Positions 1 through 9,860 of a stretch of 64,000 nt of DNA are shown piece after piece. The stretch's first letter is position 1, and every line of letters starts with the position of its first letter. Position numbers and translations under genes: made by a program. The stretch is from Phylloscopus collybita (Eukaryota; Chordata; Aves; Passeriformes; Phylloscopidae). Under the pieces are notes generated by a model. The model was given only the letters and a program-made list of their open reading frames with translations, did not search any database and was not told where the DNA came from. Location of the stretch: NCBI GenBank assembly GCA_027886175.1, contig JAJNNQ010000018.1:19077001-19141000 (forward strand), read 5' to 3'.

Positions 1-114
1 AAAACTGCAGGTACACTTTTAATAGCTGATTCTGATCAGCTTAGCCAACTGAATCCATGAGTGAAAAGGCTGCAATGGACAGTGAATGCACTGATAACCA
101 GTTTGGTGCTGCAG
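1..114 (+). other. possible partial exon ending at a consensus splice donor
   Basis: A perfect-looking donor (CAG before GTAAGT) sits at the 114/115 boundary. Upstream, an ATG at 57 opens a frame that reads to the donor without a stop (19 codons plus one base). The same frame has a stop at 42-44, so the ATG would have to be a start or the exon would be in another frame. The ATG context is weak, with T at -3. I see no clear acceptor in the 56 bases before it. I do not recognise the 19-residue peptide. It could be a 5' exon of a gene whose intron fills the window, a lncRNA exon, or a chance donor. Confidence 0.22.
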
Positions 115-120
115 GTAAGT

Positions 121-1297
121 GCAGTTTGAAATATGCTCTTCCTTTTTAAAGCTTAAAGGAGGAAGAAAGTAAAAAAAGCTAAACCAAATATGAACATGTT
201 TTACTTTTCTTTTGGTCCCATGTATTCTTTTCTAGTATCATTGAAAGTGTTCCGCAAGGGATAATAAAATATTAAAAACCTCTAAAAATAGGATTTTTGG
301 AGTTTACAAGATCAAATCTTTGCTGTTTATTTATGATAGCAGAAATATTTGCTCTCCCTGAAAGGATCAAGTATCTATTTGATAGTTCTTTTTCAGGTAT
401 TTATTTCATAATTGTTCCCTATTCTCTTCCCTCTGTCTTCCTAGCAATGCCACAATAAAGCTTACCGTACAATTGCACATAAAGTTTACTTAGAAATTTT
501 TCAGATTAGAGAACTATTCAGAGCAATAAGGACAGTTTTATAAACAAGTCATCAATTAATTTGAAGTAAGAGAACACAGCCCTACGTCATCTACTGTTGT
601 AGTTGTATTCCAGCAGGAGATGTATCCGAGAGCCCAGGTGAGCTCTCATCCCTCAGAACTAACTGTTGATCAGGCACTTCCTCTGCAGACCATGTAATAC
701 CATATAAAGGTCAGCATGGACAGCACAAATTGGTTTTATTGAACAGTATACTGAAGTGGCATTTAAGGCAAAAAAGCACCTTTATGTTATTTTGGCAGGG
801 AGTTGATTGTGACTGTGTAGTTCATACTCCTGAAATCTGAAATTGTAAAACTCTGTCTTGCCTAAGTACCTAAGACTGCTTTGGGAGTTGAGTATCTCCG
901 AAATGAATCAGGCTGAGCAATTTGCACAAAACAATAGAAGATTGAAAGACTAATGAAATGCACCTGCAACATATTTTTTGAACACCCACACAGGTAAAGG
1001 GAATCACTCTTTAAAAGGCAAACATATATTTGAGTGTTTCAGATCCTTTAATTCATATTTTGTTTTTTGATTGATAATATCTGGTATATCCTACTTCAAA
1101 ACTAGTGATTTCATTAAAACAGTATTTATAAGTGAGTGTACCATAAAAAAGCAAAACCCAAAAGAAGCTAAGGATAAAAATCCCCAACCATATTGGATAA
1201 ATTAAATATTTTAATGCTTCTGAAGCTAAGTTGAATTTCATTCCATTTCTTCTTTTGGAGGAAAAGATATTCCATTAAATTGAAATTGTTCCCATAC
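121..1297. other. unique AT-rich non-coding DNA
   Basis: No gene, repeat family or long ORF is recognisable. The minus-strand frame at 1053-1241 is short and lacks any domain. Confidence 0.6.
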
Positions 1298-1302
1298 AGT
1301 AC
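1298..1302. repeat. left target-site duplication of the 1303-2023 LTR
   Basis: AGTAC here is paired with AGTAT at 2024-2028. Four of five bases match and the difference is a transition. Confidence 0.7.
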
Positions 1303-2023
1303 TGTCTTGGGTTACAGAACCCAAAATGTGTATTCTATTTCATTTGTTTAAAGCAGTTGGGGAGATGTTTTCCTTTATCTCTTGTAACTCTGGGAGGAGA
1401 GGGGTGAACTCCTTCTGATAATGGGCCAGCTGTTCAAACCAGGTGGGGAAGTGTTTCTTATCTCTTTCACCACCTGTCCTCCCTCCAGGGGGGTATTTTC
1501 TGCTAATGGGCCATTAAGACATCCCCAAGCAGTCATCCCATTGTGAGATGCTCCACCCAGTGGGGGGAGCCAACCATTCCTACCTAAATAAAAACTGAGA
1601 TGCAGGAACATGAGGTATCTGGCTTCACCCGATTCCTGGAGGAAGACTGGACCCTTCTCACCATCACTGGACCCTTTTCTACAGGATCATCTCTGCTCCA
1701 ACAGAACCACATTTGCCACTCCAGGAGGACTCACTTTGGGCCTGCTTCAAACACCCTGACCAACAGGGTGTCAGGTTGTAGCTCTGACTCTGTCAGGGTT
1801 CTCCAAAATTGTTTGTTTGCTTGCTTGCTTGGTTAGTTTTGTTTTCTACTACATTTGTATTGTTAATATTCCAGTAAAGAACTGTTATTCCTATTCCCAA
1901 ATCTTTGCCTGAAAGCCCTTAATTTCAAAATTATAATTTGGAGGGGGTAAGGAGTTTACATTCTCCATTCCAAGGGAAACTCCAGCTTTCCCTGGCAGAT
2001 ACCTGTCTTTCCAAACCAAGACA
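1303..2023 (+). mobile_element. solo LTR of an avian endogenous retrovirus (ERVL-like)
   Basis: The element has inverted termini, TGTCTTGG at 1303-1310 and CCAAGACA at 2016-2023. It is flanked by a 5-bp target-site duplication with one transition: AGTAC at 1298-1302 and AGTAT at 2024-2028. A TATA-like AAATAAAAAC lies near 1585. The polyadenylation region around 1873 (AGTAAAGAACTG) and the U5 block downstream fix the plus orientation. The 721-bp length and 5-bp duplication suit an ERVL- or ERV1-type LTR. No gag, pol or env sequence adjoins it, so it is a solo LTR left by LTR-LTR recombination. A related U5 occurs in inverse orientation at 57682. Confidence 0.85.
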
Positions 2024-2028
2024 AGTAT

Positions 2029-5000
2029 TCAGATTGCACAGAGAAGATAATGATCTATTTAAAAACTCCCAGCAACATTGATCAAATTTGGAAAGAAAGT
2101 AACGTGCAGTTTGTAAGAGAGCTAATGTTCAGTCCCATGTTTTACCACTGCTATTGACACTGGTCCACTAGTCTTAAACAGCTCTTAATGAGCCTGTGAG
2201 TTTTGCTCTATGTGTGAAGTCAGTGCCATGAACAACAGCTTCATTGTTTTAATAACTGGTAGAGAACAAATCAGCAAGGAGGTTCCTGATAACCAATGTA
2301 CTGCCAAGACCAAAGTGTATGCATTCATGCACACTGGAGACAGGAATCAAATGGAAAGGATTCTGAAAGATTGATTTAAAAACACTAAAAAATGATCCCA
2401 TTCAGAAGATATGTGGAAGGGTTTTCCTATTCACCGGTGTAATCAGCTGAATGAATATTGGAATAAACAGTCTGCAAGAATTGTCAGAAGTTAGGAGATA
2501 TTCTCTTAGAGAGAAATGACCATGGTCAAAACTCAAGGAAACACAATATAGGGGAAAATTTTAAAAGTTTGTTTCATATGAAAGGCAACAAAGAGAGCTG
2601 TTATAATACTCTTCAGACAAGTATAAGCCTGCTGCAAAGAAGGAACAAACATGTTTTCTATCTCTCTAACGCATGGGACAGAAATCTTTATATTATTCCT
2701 GATTAAATATTTAGATAAAGTGTTCAAATGTGGAAGTTATTAAGCAACAGCCTCTGAAAGCTATAGTCCATCCAACCCTGAAAACTGTTGATGATAGGCT
2801 AACATGGTACCAGGAACAGCCAGTGGAACCATCAACAGGTTCTTGGCTAGGGCGGTTCACATTTTCAAGTTCTTCAGTCTTCCGAGCATTCCTTGTGGCT
2901 GATTTCTGTCATATTGTTTCAAGGTTTTGTCTAAGCAGCATCTTGTCCCAGTCTCTATTACTTCAGAAACCAATCTGAGACAGCAATTACAGTTTTCTTT
3001 ACAAGAGAAGTTGAGGTAGCTCAGAGTTCATGCATGACAATGGCCGTTGCTATAACTAAAAGAGCAGGGTTTATAATTTTTTGTCTCTAAAACCAAGTTG
3101 TATTACCATCTGAGAAATAAAAGGCATTTTTTCTAAAAACTTTAAAAGACATATTTAGGTTCCTTTTGGGGGTTTATTCCCTTTCTCATGTGGCACTGGT
3201 TACTCAAGCAATAGGATGATAAATTAAATAGTGTCAGAGTATTCTGTTCTTGTGTCACACTGTCTGTACTGCCAAATGATGCACAGAGAGACTTCCCTAA
3301 GTCACAAAACGAAAATATATATCCTTCAGAGAGGAAATGAATGTTTTTTTAAGCTGTGAAGTATAACACTAAATTCTTGCAGAGTATGGAATCCCCACTA
3401 TCATATTCAGAATTTAGGCATCCTGGAGACCATGGAAAACCCAAGGTACTGTCTAAGTAGGGTCTTTCTAGACAGAAAATGAAGAGGGAGTATATCTGCT
3501 GCCAGTGATGGCTACTGTGGCTTATCCAAATGAAAATGACAGTGAAGGTGTGTAGAAACACCCACAAAGAAGGGAAATGAAGCAAACCAGGCATTAGAAG
3601 GTAATAACAGAAGGAGCTGCAGAGAGAGAAAATGACTGAATGGTTTCTTAGGGAATAAAAACAACAAAATCCCCAAATCACTTTGCTGGAAATCAGCTGA
3701 CAAACCTGGCTAAATAATTCTGTCATTCAAAAACAAAAGCAAAAAGTGGAGTGTGACTTTCAAGCTCTGATCTGCTGTCTAGCATATACAGAAGTGAAAT
3801 GTGGAGACTCATAAAGATATACATTGCATTTTAACAGCTAATTGACACTATCTGCGTCCAAGTGCAGACCTTCACCTCAAGTACAAATGATCTAGTTCTT
3901 ATTCTGTTGTTTTTAAGGCTGTTCCACCTGTATATGATAAACTTGAATGAGTTTATTTTCATATTTACCCCTCATATTTAAAGTCCTCAAAGGTGAGCAG
4001 CATTTATATTTTAAAAGGAATTAAACTCAAACATCATAACCCACATAATCAACATAGTAATCAAACATCACAGATGGAAATCTGTATGCTCTGACCTGCC
4101 TCAGATAGACAAGAACAGTTTTCTTTCACATTGTTGAAGAGATTTTAGTTTGTGTCAATAGTTTTTCTAAATTAGATGAAAATCAGGCCTAGGTTTAACA
4201 CTTTTCACATTTTTTTCTGATTTCTCCCCCTGAGAGAAATCCAAAAAAAGCCAAAATAAAGACTTTAGAAACCTCTAAAGTCCAGAGTTCATCCTCCAGT
4301 GGTGATCAACAAGCTGCCAAACATTAGCAAAATAATTCTGTTTATGAATATTTCTAATTTAAAACTTATCTAAGTAGCACAATTTTGAAACAAAAATGCA
4401 TATCAAAGCTTCTAATTTATATAATCTGAAATTTAAAAAAAAAATTCAATAAACCATTTATTTTTCAGCCAAGGTTGTCCTTTAAGAAACAATCAAAGGA
4501 GAAAATAGAGATATAATTAATTAGATTTCAAATCACTCAGTTAGTGAAAATAAGTGTAATGTCCTTGATATTTTGTTTGGTATTGATTTCCATATTTTTA
4601 GCCACAGAAATTCAAATAATCTGATTCCCTATGGCATGATTACAAAATTTAAACTTCTGAGTAAATGTGAAGAAAATCTGTTTGTAACATGCCATTTCCT
4701 AAAATTCCAAAAGACTAATTTCTGTCACCCAGGGCCTGGAAGAAATACTGCTTTAGGTAAGAGTGAAAGAGTTACTTGGGTGGAGAGTTTGTTAAGTAAC
4801 ACAAATTGTGAATATTTTCATACATTTTATGCCAACTCTTTCCACATAAAAACCCTTCACCTAAAATTCAGAGTAAATAAGAAGGACCAATTTTCTGATC
4901 TTGTTAAATAAATGCTTGTAGAAAGAGTTGGCAGCTTTACTGTTTAGAGCATTTCAGTGCTAAAATAAATCATAGCAACAATCCAATGCTGGCCTCAAAG

Positions 5001-5512
5001 ACCTTATTTTTATTCTCATTTGTAAAAAAATAATTTCTATGTTTGCTGCCTGGATTCTCTTTCTAGCTAGAATACCACAGAGAAAGAAAAATCTATCTCA
5101 AGGAAAGTTTTGATATTCCAAAATTTGCTTTTATTTTTCATTCAGAAAAATGCCATGTCTATTATTCACTTGTAAAAAAAGAAAGAAGTGTATGAGGTGG
5201 CACTTCATAACTGTAGGGTGACAATCTAAAAAAAATGAAATGTACTGTGGGATTCAGTCTGTCTGAGTTGCAGGATGTGTTCTACCTTCAAACTAAGAGA
5301 TGTGGGATTCAATGCAAATGCATACACATGGATGTGTAATACCATTTGAAATATCTGCTGCTGACCTCCAGCTGTTCCAGAGTGACATAGGACTCCCCTT
5401 AATCTTTTGTCACTTCTGACAATTGTGTGCAGATTTTTGGATTTGGATGCTTTAGGGCATGTCAAACACTACTGTGCATATATGTAATAGCAATGAATCA
5501 AATCCATAGAGA
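2029..5512. other. unique AT-rich non-coding DNA
   Basis: No gene or identifiable interspersed repeat was seen in about 3.5 kb. The minus-strand frame of 125 codons at 3349-3726 is hydrophobic and low-complexity in places, with no domain, and is treated as chance. A 12-bp inverted repeat pairs 4831-4842 with 4921-4932. Confidence 0.55.
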
Positions 5513-5517
5513 GGGCT

Positions 5518-6070
5518 TGTCATGGTTTTACCCCAGATTGCAAATAAGTCCCACAGAGCCACCCATTCACTCAATGGGATAGGAAGAAAATTGGAAGAGT
5601 AAAAGCGAGAAAACTCATGGGCTGAAAGAGACACATTTTGAGAAGTAAAACAAAAGGCATGCAAACAACAAAAGCAAAAAGAACTAATTCACTGTCTCCC
5701 ACAAACAGGCAGGTTCAGCCACCCCCAGGAAACCAAGGCTCCATTGCACATAAGGGTGACTTGGAAAGAAAAGCAACGTCACACCAAATATGGGTCCCCT
5801 TCCTCCTTATTTCTCCCACCTTATACACTGACTATGATGTCATATGGTTTGGAATATCCCTTTGGTCATTTGGGATCATCTCTGCTGGCTGTGTCTCTTC
5901 CCAACTCCTTGTGCACCCCATATCTCCTCCCTGGTGGGGTGAGGCAGTGACTCTGTAAACATTGCTCAAAGATAATAAAAACATCCCTGTGCTATCAACA
6001 CTGCTGTCAGCACAAATCCCAAACAGCCCCATACTAGATAGTACAAAGAAAATAAGCTGTATACCAGGAG

Positions 6071-6101
<31 letters not shown>

Positions 6102-6109
6102 AAAAAGCA
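5518..6109 (-). mobile_element. solo LTR of an avian ERVL-type retrovirus
   Basis: Read on the minus strand, this follows the pattern I know from a very common avian LTR whose last bases read GGGGTTAAACCACGACA. Here the plus-strand left end is TGTCATGGTTTTACCCC at 5518. The right end is at CA (6108-6109), beyond an expanded A-tract. Flanks GGGCT (5513-5517) and GGGAT (6110-6114) match at four of five positions and are a plausible 5-bp target-site duplication. A TATA-like site (minus strand) lies near 5821-5825. No internal retroviral sequence adjoins it. The family match is from memory of the pattern, not a search. Confidence 0.8.
6071..6097 (+). repeat. A27 homopolymer inside the LTR edge
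   Basis: Twenty-seven consecutive A residues lie in the terminal 40 bp of the minus-strand LTR, where related copies carry a short A/C-rich sequence. The tract looks like a local expansion, not a retroposon tail. Confidence 0.8.
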
Positions 6110-6496
6110 GGGATCATTTTGAAGATAGATACTGAAATTCCAGTGTTTACAAGTAAACCAGACATACAAGCTGGCACAGTGGTCCATGGGGTGAACGTGA
6201 GTGCAGCCAAGGATGTGCAGAATGCATGTCAGCTCGCTCCAAATAGATTGTGCTGAACTGAGACTGGTCTTTACAAAGCCCTGTTCACCACAAGGAGCTA
6301 TCTAAATTCACATTTTAATAGGAAGAGATCTTGACAATACAGTCAATGGAGCAGAGAAAGGAATCTATCCTATTTTTAAAGCAGATGGCTATGTGTTTTA
6401 GGCTCCACTGCTTGTAGTGACTTCCATTTACTAAAATGGATACCCACAATCCTGTGTTACAAGTAGATGGCTAGCCCTTACATGAAATGTCAGTGG

Positions 6497-7195
6497 TGTA
6501 GGAGTCCAGGGTATTCCTCTGGAAACCCTGGACAAGCAGAAACCTGTACAGGGGGGTTTAAAACCTGTACAGGAGGGTCTGAGATATGTGCAGGGGGGTT
6601 ACAGACCCTGGCATGGACCCCAGACAGGCAGGGGTCTCGATTATAGTCCATGGGAAAAATTACCAACACTATGGGAAGAATTGCAAGCCCTTGAAGGTAA
6701 TAGAAGGTAATAATATTTTCACATTAGGGGTTTTAAGATAAGAAGGACCAGAGACAAGATGGAGGATTCTGGGCATTACCCTAGAGTCTTCTCCTTCTTC
6801 TTTGTCTCCATTTTGCACAGTGGTGATGACATGAAGCAGATTTAGAGGGATTGGGTCAAAGTAGAAAACACCTGTTTAGTGTCAAGTGCATGCATTGGGT
6901 CACAATTGTAAATAATGTACACGCAATTATCTGTATATAAGATGACGAGCCGTGGGCAGGCGGGCAGTCGTCGCCTGTTGCCTGTGCTGTCCAGACCTTG
7001 GCAGAGCTCAGAGAAAAGTGTAGAGATAAGATAAAATAAACAAGGAGGAAAACCCAGAAAAAGAACATCTGAAGACTCCTCGTCTTTTCTGTGGGCGACT
7101 CGGGACTTCCCGAAGGACCAGGGGCAGTGCCCATCCATCATTCTCGGGCAGCAGAGACCCCGAGAAGTGGGAGGAATCCAACTTAAGTTGGATTA
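6497..7195 (+). mobile_element. LTR of an endogenous retrovirus (ERVK-like), right edge uncertain
   Basis: It starts with TGTAGGAGTCC at 6497. Promoter architecture is clear on the plus strand: TATATAA at 6934-6940, then a GC-rich R/U5 region with AATAAA at 7035-7040. The U3 carries three imperfect copies of a 21-bp unit at 6541-6606. The expected inverted terminus (GGACTCCTACA) is not found. The 3' edge is therefore truncated or changed and is placed only roughly, near the palindrome at 7175-7194. No target-site duplication could be confirmed. Assignment to class II rests on U5 style and is tentative. Confidence 0.65.
6541..6606 (+). repeat. three imperfect 21-bp tandem repeats in LTR U3
   Basis: Units begin near 6541, 6562 and 6583 and share a core of the form CCTGTACAGGNGGGT. 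Such U3 repeats often act as retroviral enhancers; that role is inferred here. Confidence 0.7.
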
Positions 7196-8290
7196 AGTCT
7201 TAGCTCAGGAAATAATTTTTATTCATATCAGTCTCTATAGAAACACCTGAATGCAAGTTTCTTCATATTTCAGACCTACTGGTACAGGCATGAAATTCTC
7301 TACTCACATATAACAACTTTTTAGAAGGAAAGTTTGAGATAAATAATTTTTAGTCAAGAACTTTGGACAGATAAAGTATTTGCAATTAGAGTAATTTTGG
7401 TAAAAATCTTTTACTTAGGCCTATTAATATTATTAATCTCTTTTGGAGTCCAAGTAGGCCTCTTACAGAATGTGTCTAATACATTTTCTTTCTAACTATT
7501 TCAACAAAAATATATTACTTATGAAATTCAGAGTTTCAAAGAATTTCCTTGCAGATTAAAATTACTGAATTTTTCAAACATTTTAGTTATCAAAACTCTA
7601 AGGCAAATGTTTAAATTTTAAGAAAGAGTGACCACTATTTCATTTCAACTTAGGAAAGACTAATCTTTTTATTTTATTTTATTTTAGTTTAGTTTTCTTT
7701 TTTAAATTCTTACATTCTAAAGATGAACCATGGAACAGACACCTGAAAGATAAACTATTTCTCTACATGATCATGCTCTAGCTAAAAATTTTGAAGGCTT
7801 TGTTATCTATTGAAAACTCTTTGACTCTTAATTGTACCGGACCTGACTTTTTTTTTGGTCAAAACAATATGCAAAATTACCACTTTTCCTATCTGTACGA
7901 ATATTTATCCTATCATACAAAATGTCAAGTAATTACTTAAGGAAATGTTATACACCAGGGTGTAGTGGCGGGCCTTGCCAATGCATTTATTAGATAATTC
8001 TATGTAGTCTGGGACTGTAAAAAATAAGTTGTACACAAAATAAATTACCTAATACAACAGGCCTATGCTTACTTAACAGAACTTCACATTGATTGAATTG
8101 TCTCTCGATTTATTTCTTTTGGGGAGCTAAATTTGGATATTAATATGATGACTCCATCCTAGCTAAAGCAAACTCACACATAGTCATTCACACTCCTCAT
8201 CTTACTTCTATCAATATATCATTGAAGGAAGATCCTTCTACAGATGAAAGTTTGACACTTGTTGCAGTTGCCCAGTCAAAGGTACCTTTA
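7196..8290. other. unique AT-rich DNA between LTRs
   Basis: No gene or repeat recognised. A short TTTTA-rich run lies at 7665-7705. Confidence 0.55.
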
Positions 8291-8296
8291 GTCAAG
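8291..8296. repeat. left 6-bp target-site duplication (GTCAAG)
   Basis: Identical to 8923-8928 on the other side of the LTR. The inferred empty site reads through one copy. Confidence 0.85.
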
Positions 8297-8922
8297 TGTG
8301 GTAACCCCTGAGGTTACCACAAGGGAGCTTGCCCTCCCATGGAGGGAGCACAGAGTATAAGCTGTTTATTCACAAAGGCAAAATTCACCACAGGGAACTT
8401 TGGGAAGTCTCCCTGGGAGACTTCTTTTCAGGTCAGGGACAGTAAAGTGTTTCACCCCCATGAGCCCTTGAGGCTCTAGGTTAATTTGTTACCCTGCATT
8501 GGTTGTTTCCCCACTTCCTAGTTTTTCCCCTTCCCGGATTTTGGATCCTCTCCCCCACTGGTTGTTTTCCCGATTCTCCCTGTGATTGGTCCCAGTTGCT
8601 AGCCCCGAACCCTATATAATCCCACACCCTGAGACCCCAGTTGCCTTCAGTCGCTGGTTCCTGCCCAATAAAGGATCTCTCAGACTGGACACCTGCCTTC
8701 TGCTTCTGTTCCTGCATCACCTGAAGGAGCTGCCGGATCTAGCTGCTGCCAGCAGCCTTCACAAAAGAGCTAGAGCTGTCATGAGCAGCTTTCACAAAAG
8801 AGCTAAATCACAGGAGTGCCTGTGCCCCTGAGAAGCCCAAGATGCCCATCCCGGGACGGTCTCACTGGGGAAGGTCGTGGCCCCCAAGTGGTCATGAGCG
8901 AGGTCACCGGTGGTTGGCAGCA
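8297..8922 (+). mobile_element. intact 626-bp solo LTR with perfect 6-bp target-site duplication
   Basis: It runs from TGTGGTAACC (8297) to GGCAGCA (8922). It is flanked by identical GTCAAG at 8291-8296 and 8923-8928. Regulatory signals are well preserved on the plus strand: an ATTGG (inverted CCAAT) at 8585-8589, TATATAA at 8613-8619 and AATAAA at 8667-8672. A 15-bp direct repeat downstream of the poly-A signal lies at 8758-8772 and 8791-8805. Six-base duplications are typical of ERVK (class II) insertions in birds. The exact duplication and intact motifs suggest it is among the younger insertions here. No viral coding sequence is present. Confidence 0.88.
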
Positions 8923-8928
8923 GTCAAG
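8923..8928. repeat. right 6-bp target-site duplication (GTCAAG)
   Basis: Identical partner of 8291-8296. Confidence 0.85.
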
Positions 8929-9785
8929 AGAATGCCAACAAGAAGGAATGAATGGATGTGTTAGAGATATTTTGTCCCTCAGATTTTAAACAACTTCTAT
9001 AATTTTGAAATTAATTTAAAATTATGGTTTAAAAATGTCCTTTCTTTTAGAGAAAACCTCAAGTTGTTTTTAAAAAAGCCTTTAATACCAGGTGATTTTT
9101 GTGACTGGTGACTTTTCAAAGACTCAAAACATTTGCATAATATTCTTCCAGGTACAATACAAGGCCGCAGTGAAGTTCTCTGAACTCTTTCCCTGACCTG
9201 TTTTGTAACACAGTTTTAACTAAAAGTATTTTGGTTGCCTAGGGCCAAGGTACATATAGGCAGCCTGAACAAATTAAGCACTTCATAGTTATTTCAGCAG
9301 GAAAAAAGTGTGTGATAGTGATAAGGTTGCAGTGATAAATCTGCTTAACAATGAATATTAACATTTTCTAGAACTAAAATAGAAATTTCATTAATACATG
9401 CCTTCTGTTACGCAGGAAAGTTTTACTGTTATAGAACATGCTACAGGAGTTGTACATATATAAAAGAAAGATGGAGTTGAAGTCAACAAAAATATATGAA
9501 GTAAAAAACCAGTGCATATTCTCTGCAGAAAATTTTCATGTACACATAAAAAACACACATCCTTCTTATGTATGCCCCAAAGAACGTTCACTAATTTAAG
9601 AGAAATTGATCATACTGATGCAATGGTAAATCAAAACTCAGTGAGCAACACTGTGCTTCAGAATCTGTCAGGTCTTTATAAGTCAAAATGCAATGAATTA
9701 TCGATTAAGCCTGTTTGTTAACTTTAGGCTTAAAACATTTTCACGGATAATTTCTGAATTTATAGCTTTGTGTTCTTGCTCTCAT
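8929..9785. other. unique non-coding DNA
   Basis: No gene or repeat recognised. A 20-bp word at 9139-9158 recurs exactly at 63715-63734. Confidence 0.5.
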
Positions 9786-9860
9786 GACAGAATCACATAA
9801 ACATTTTGGCTGGAAAAGACCTCTAAAAACATCTAGTCCAACCTCCAACCTTTGACTGAT
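9786..9860 (-). mobile_element. CR1 retroposon 3'-end fragment
   Basis: The plus strand reads as the complement of a CR1 tail: an ACAGAATCACA block, then TGGAAAAGACCTCTAA and ATCTAGTCCAACC. Only about 75 bp survives, as is usual for 5'-truncated CR1 copies. Confidence 0.8.

Noticed and set aside
3349..3726. 125-codon minus-strand hydrophobic frame as a membrane protein
   Set aside because: The hydrophobicity comes from A/G-rich plus-strand DNA read on the other strand. There is no promoter or splice context.
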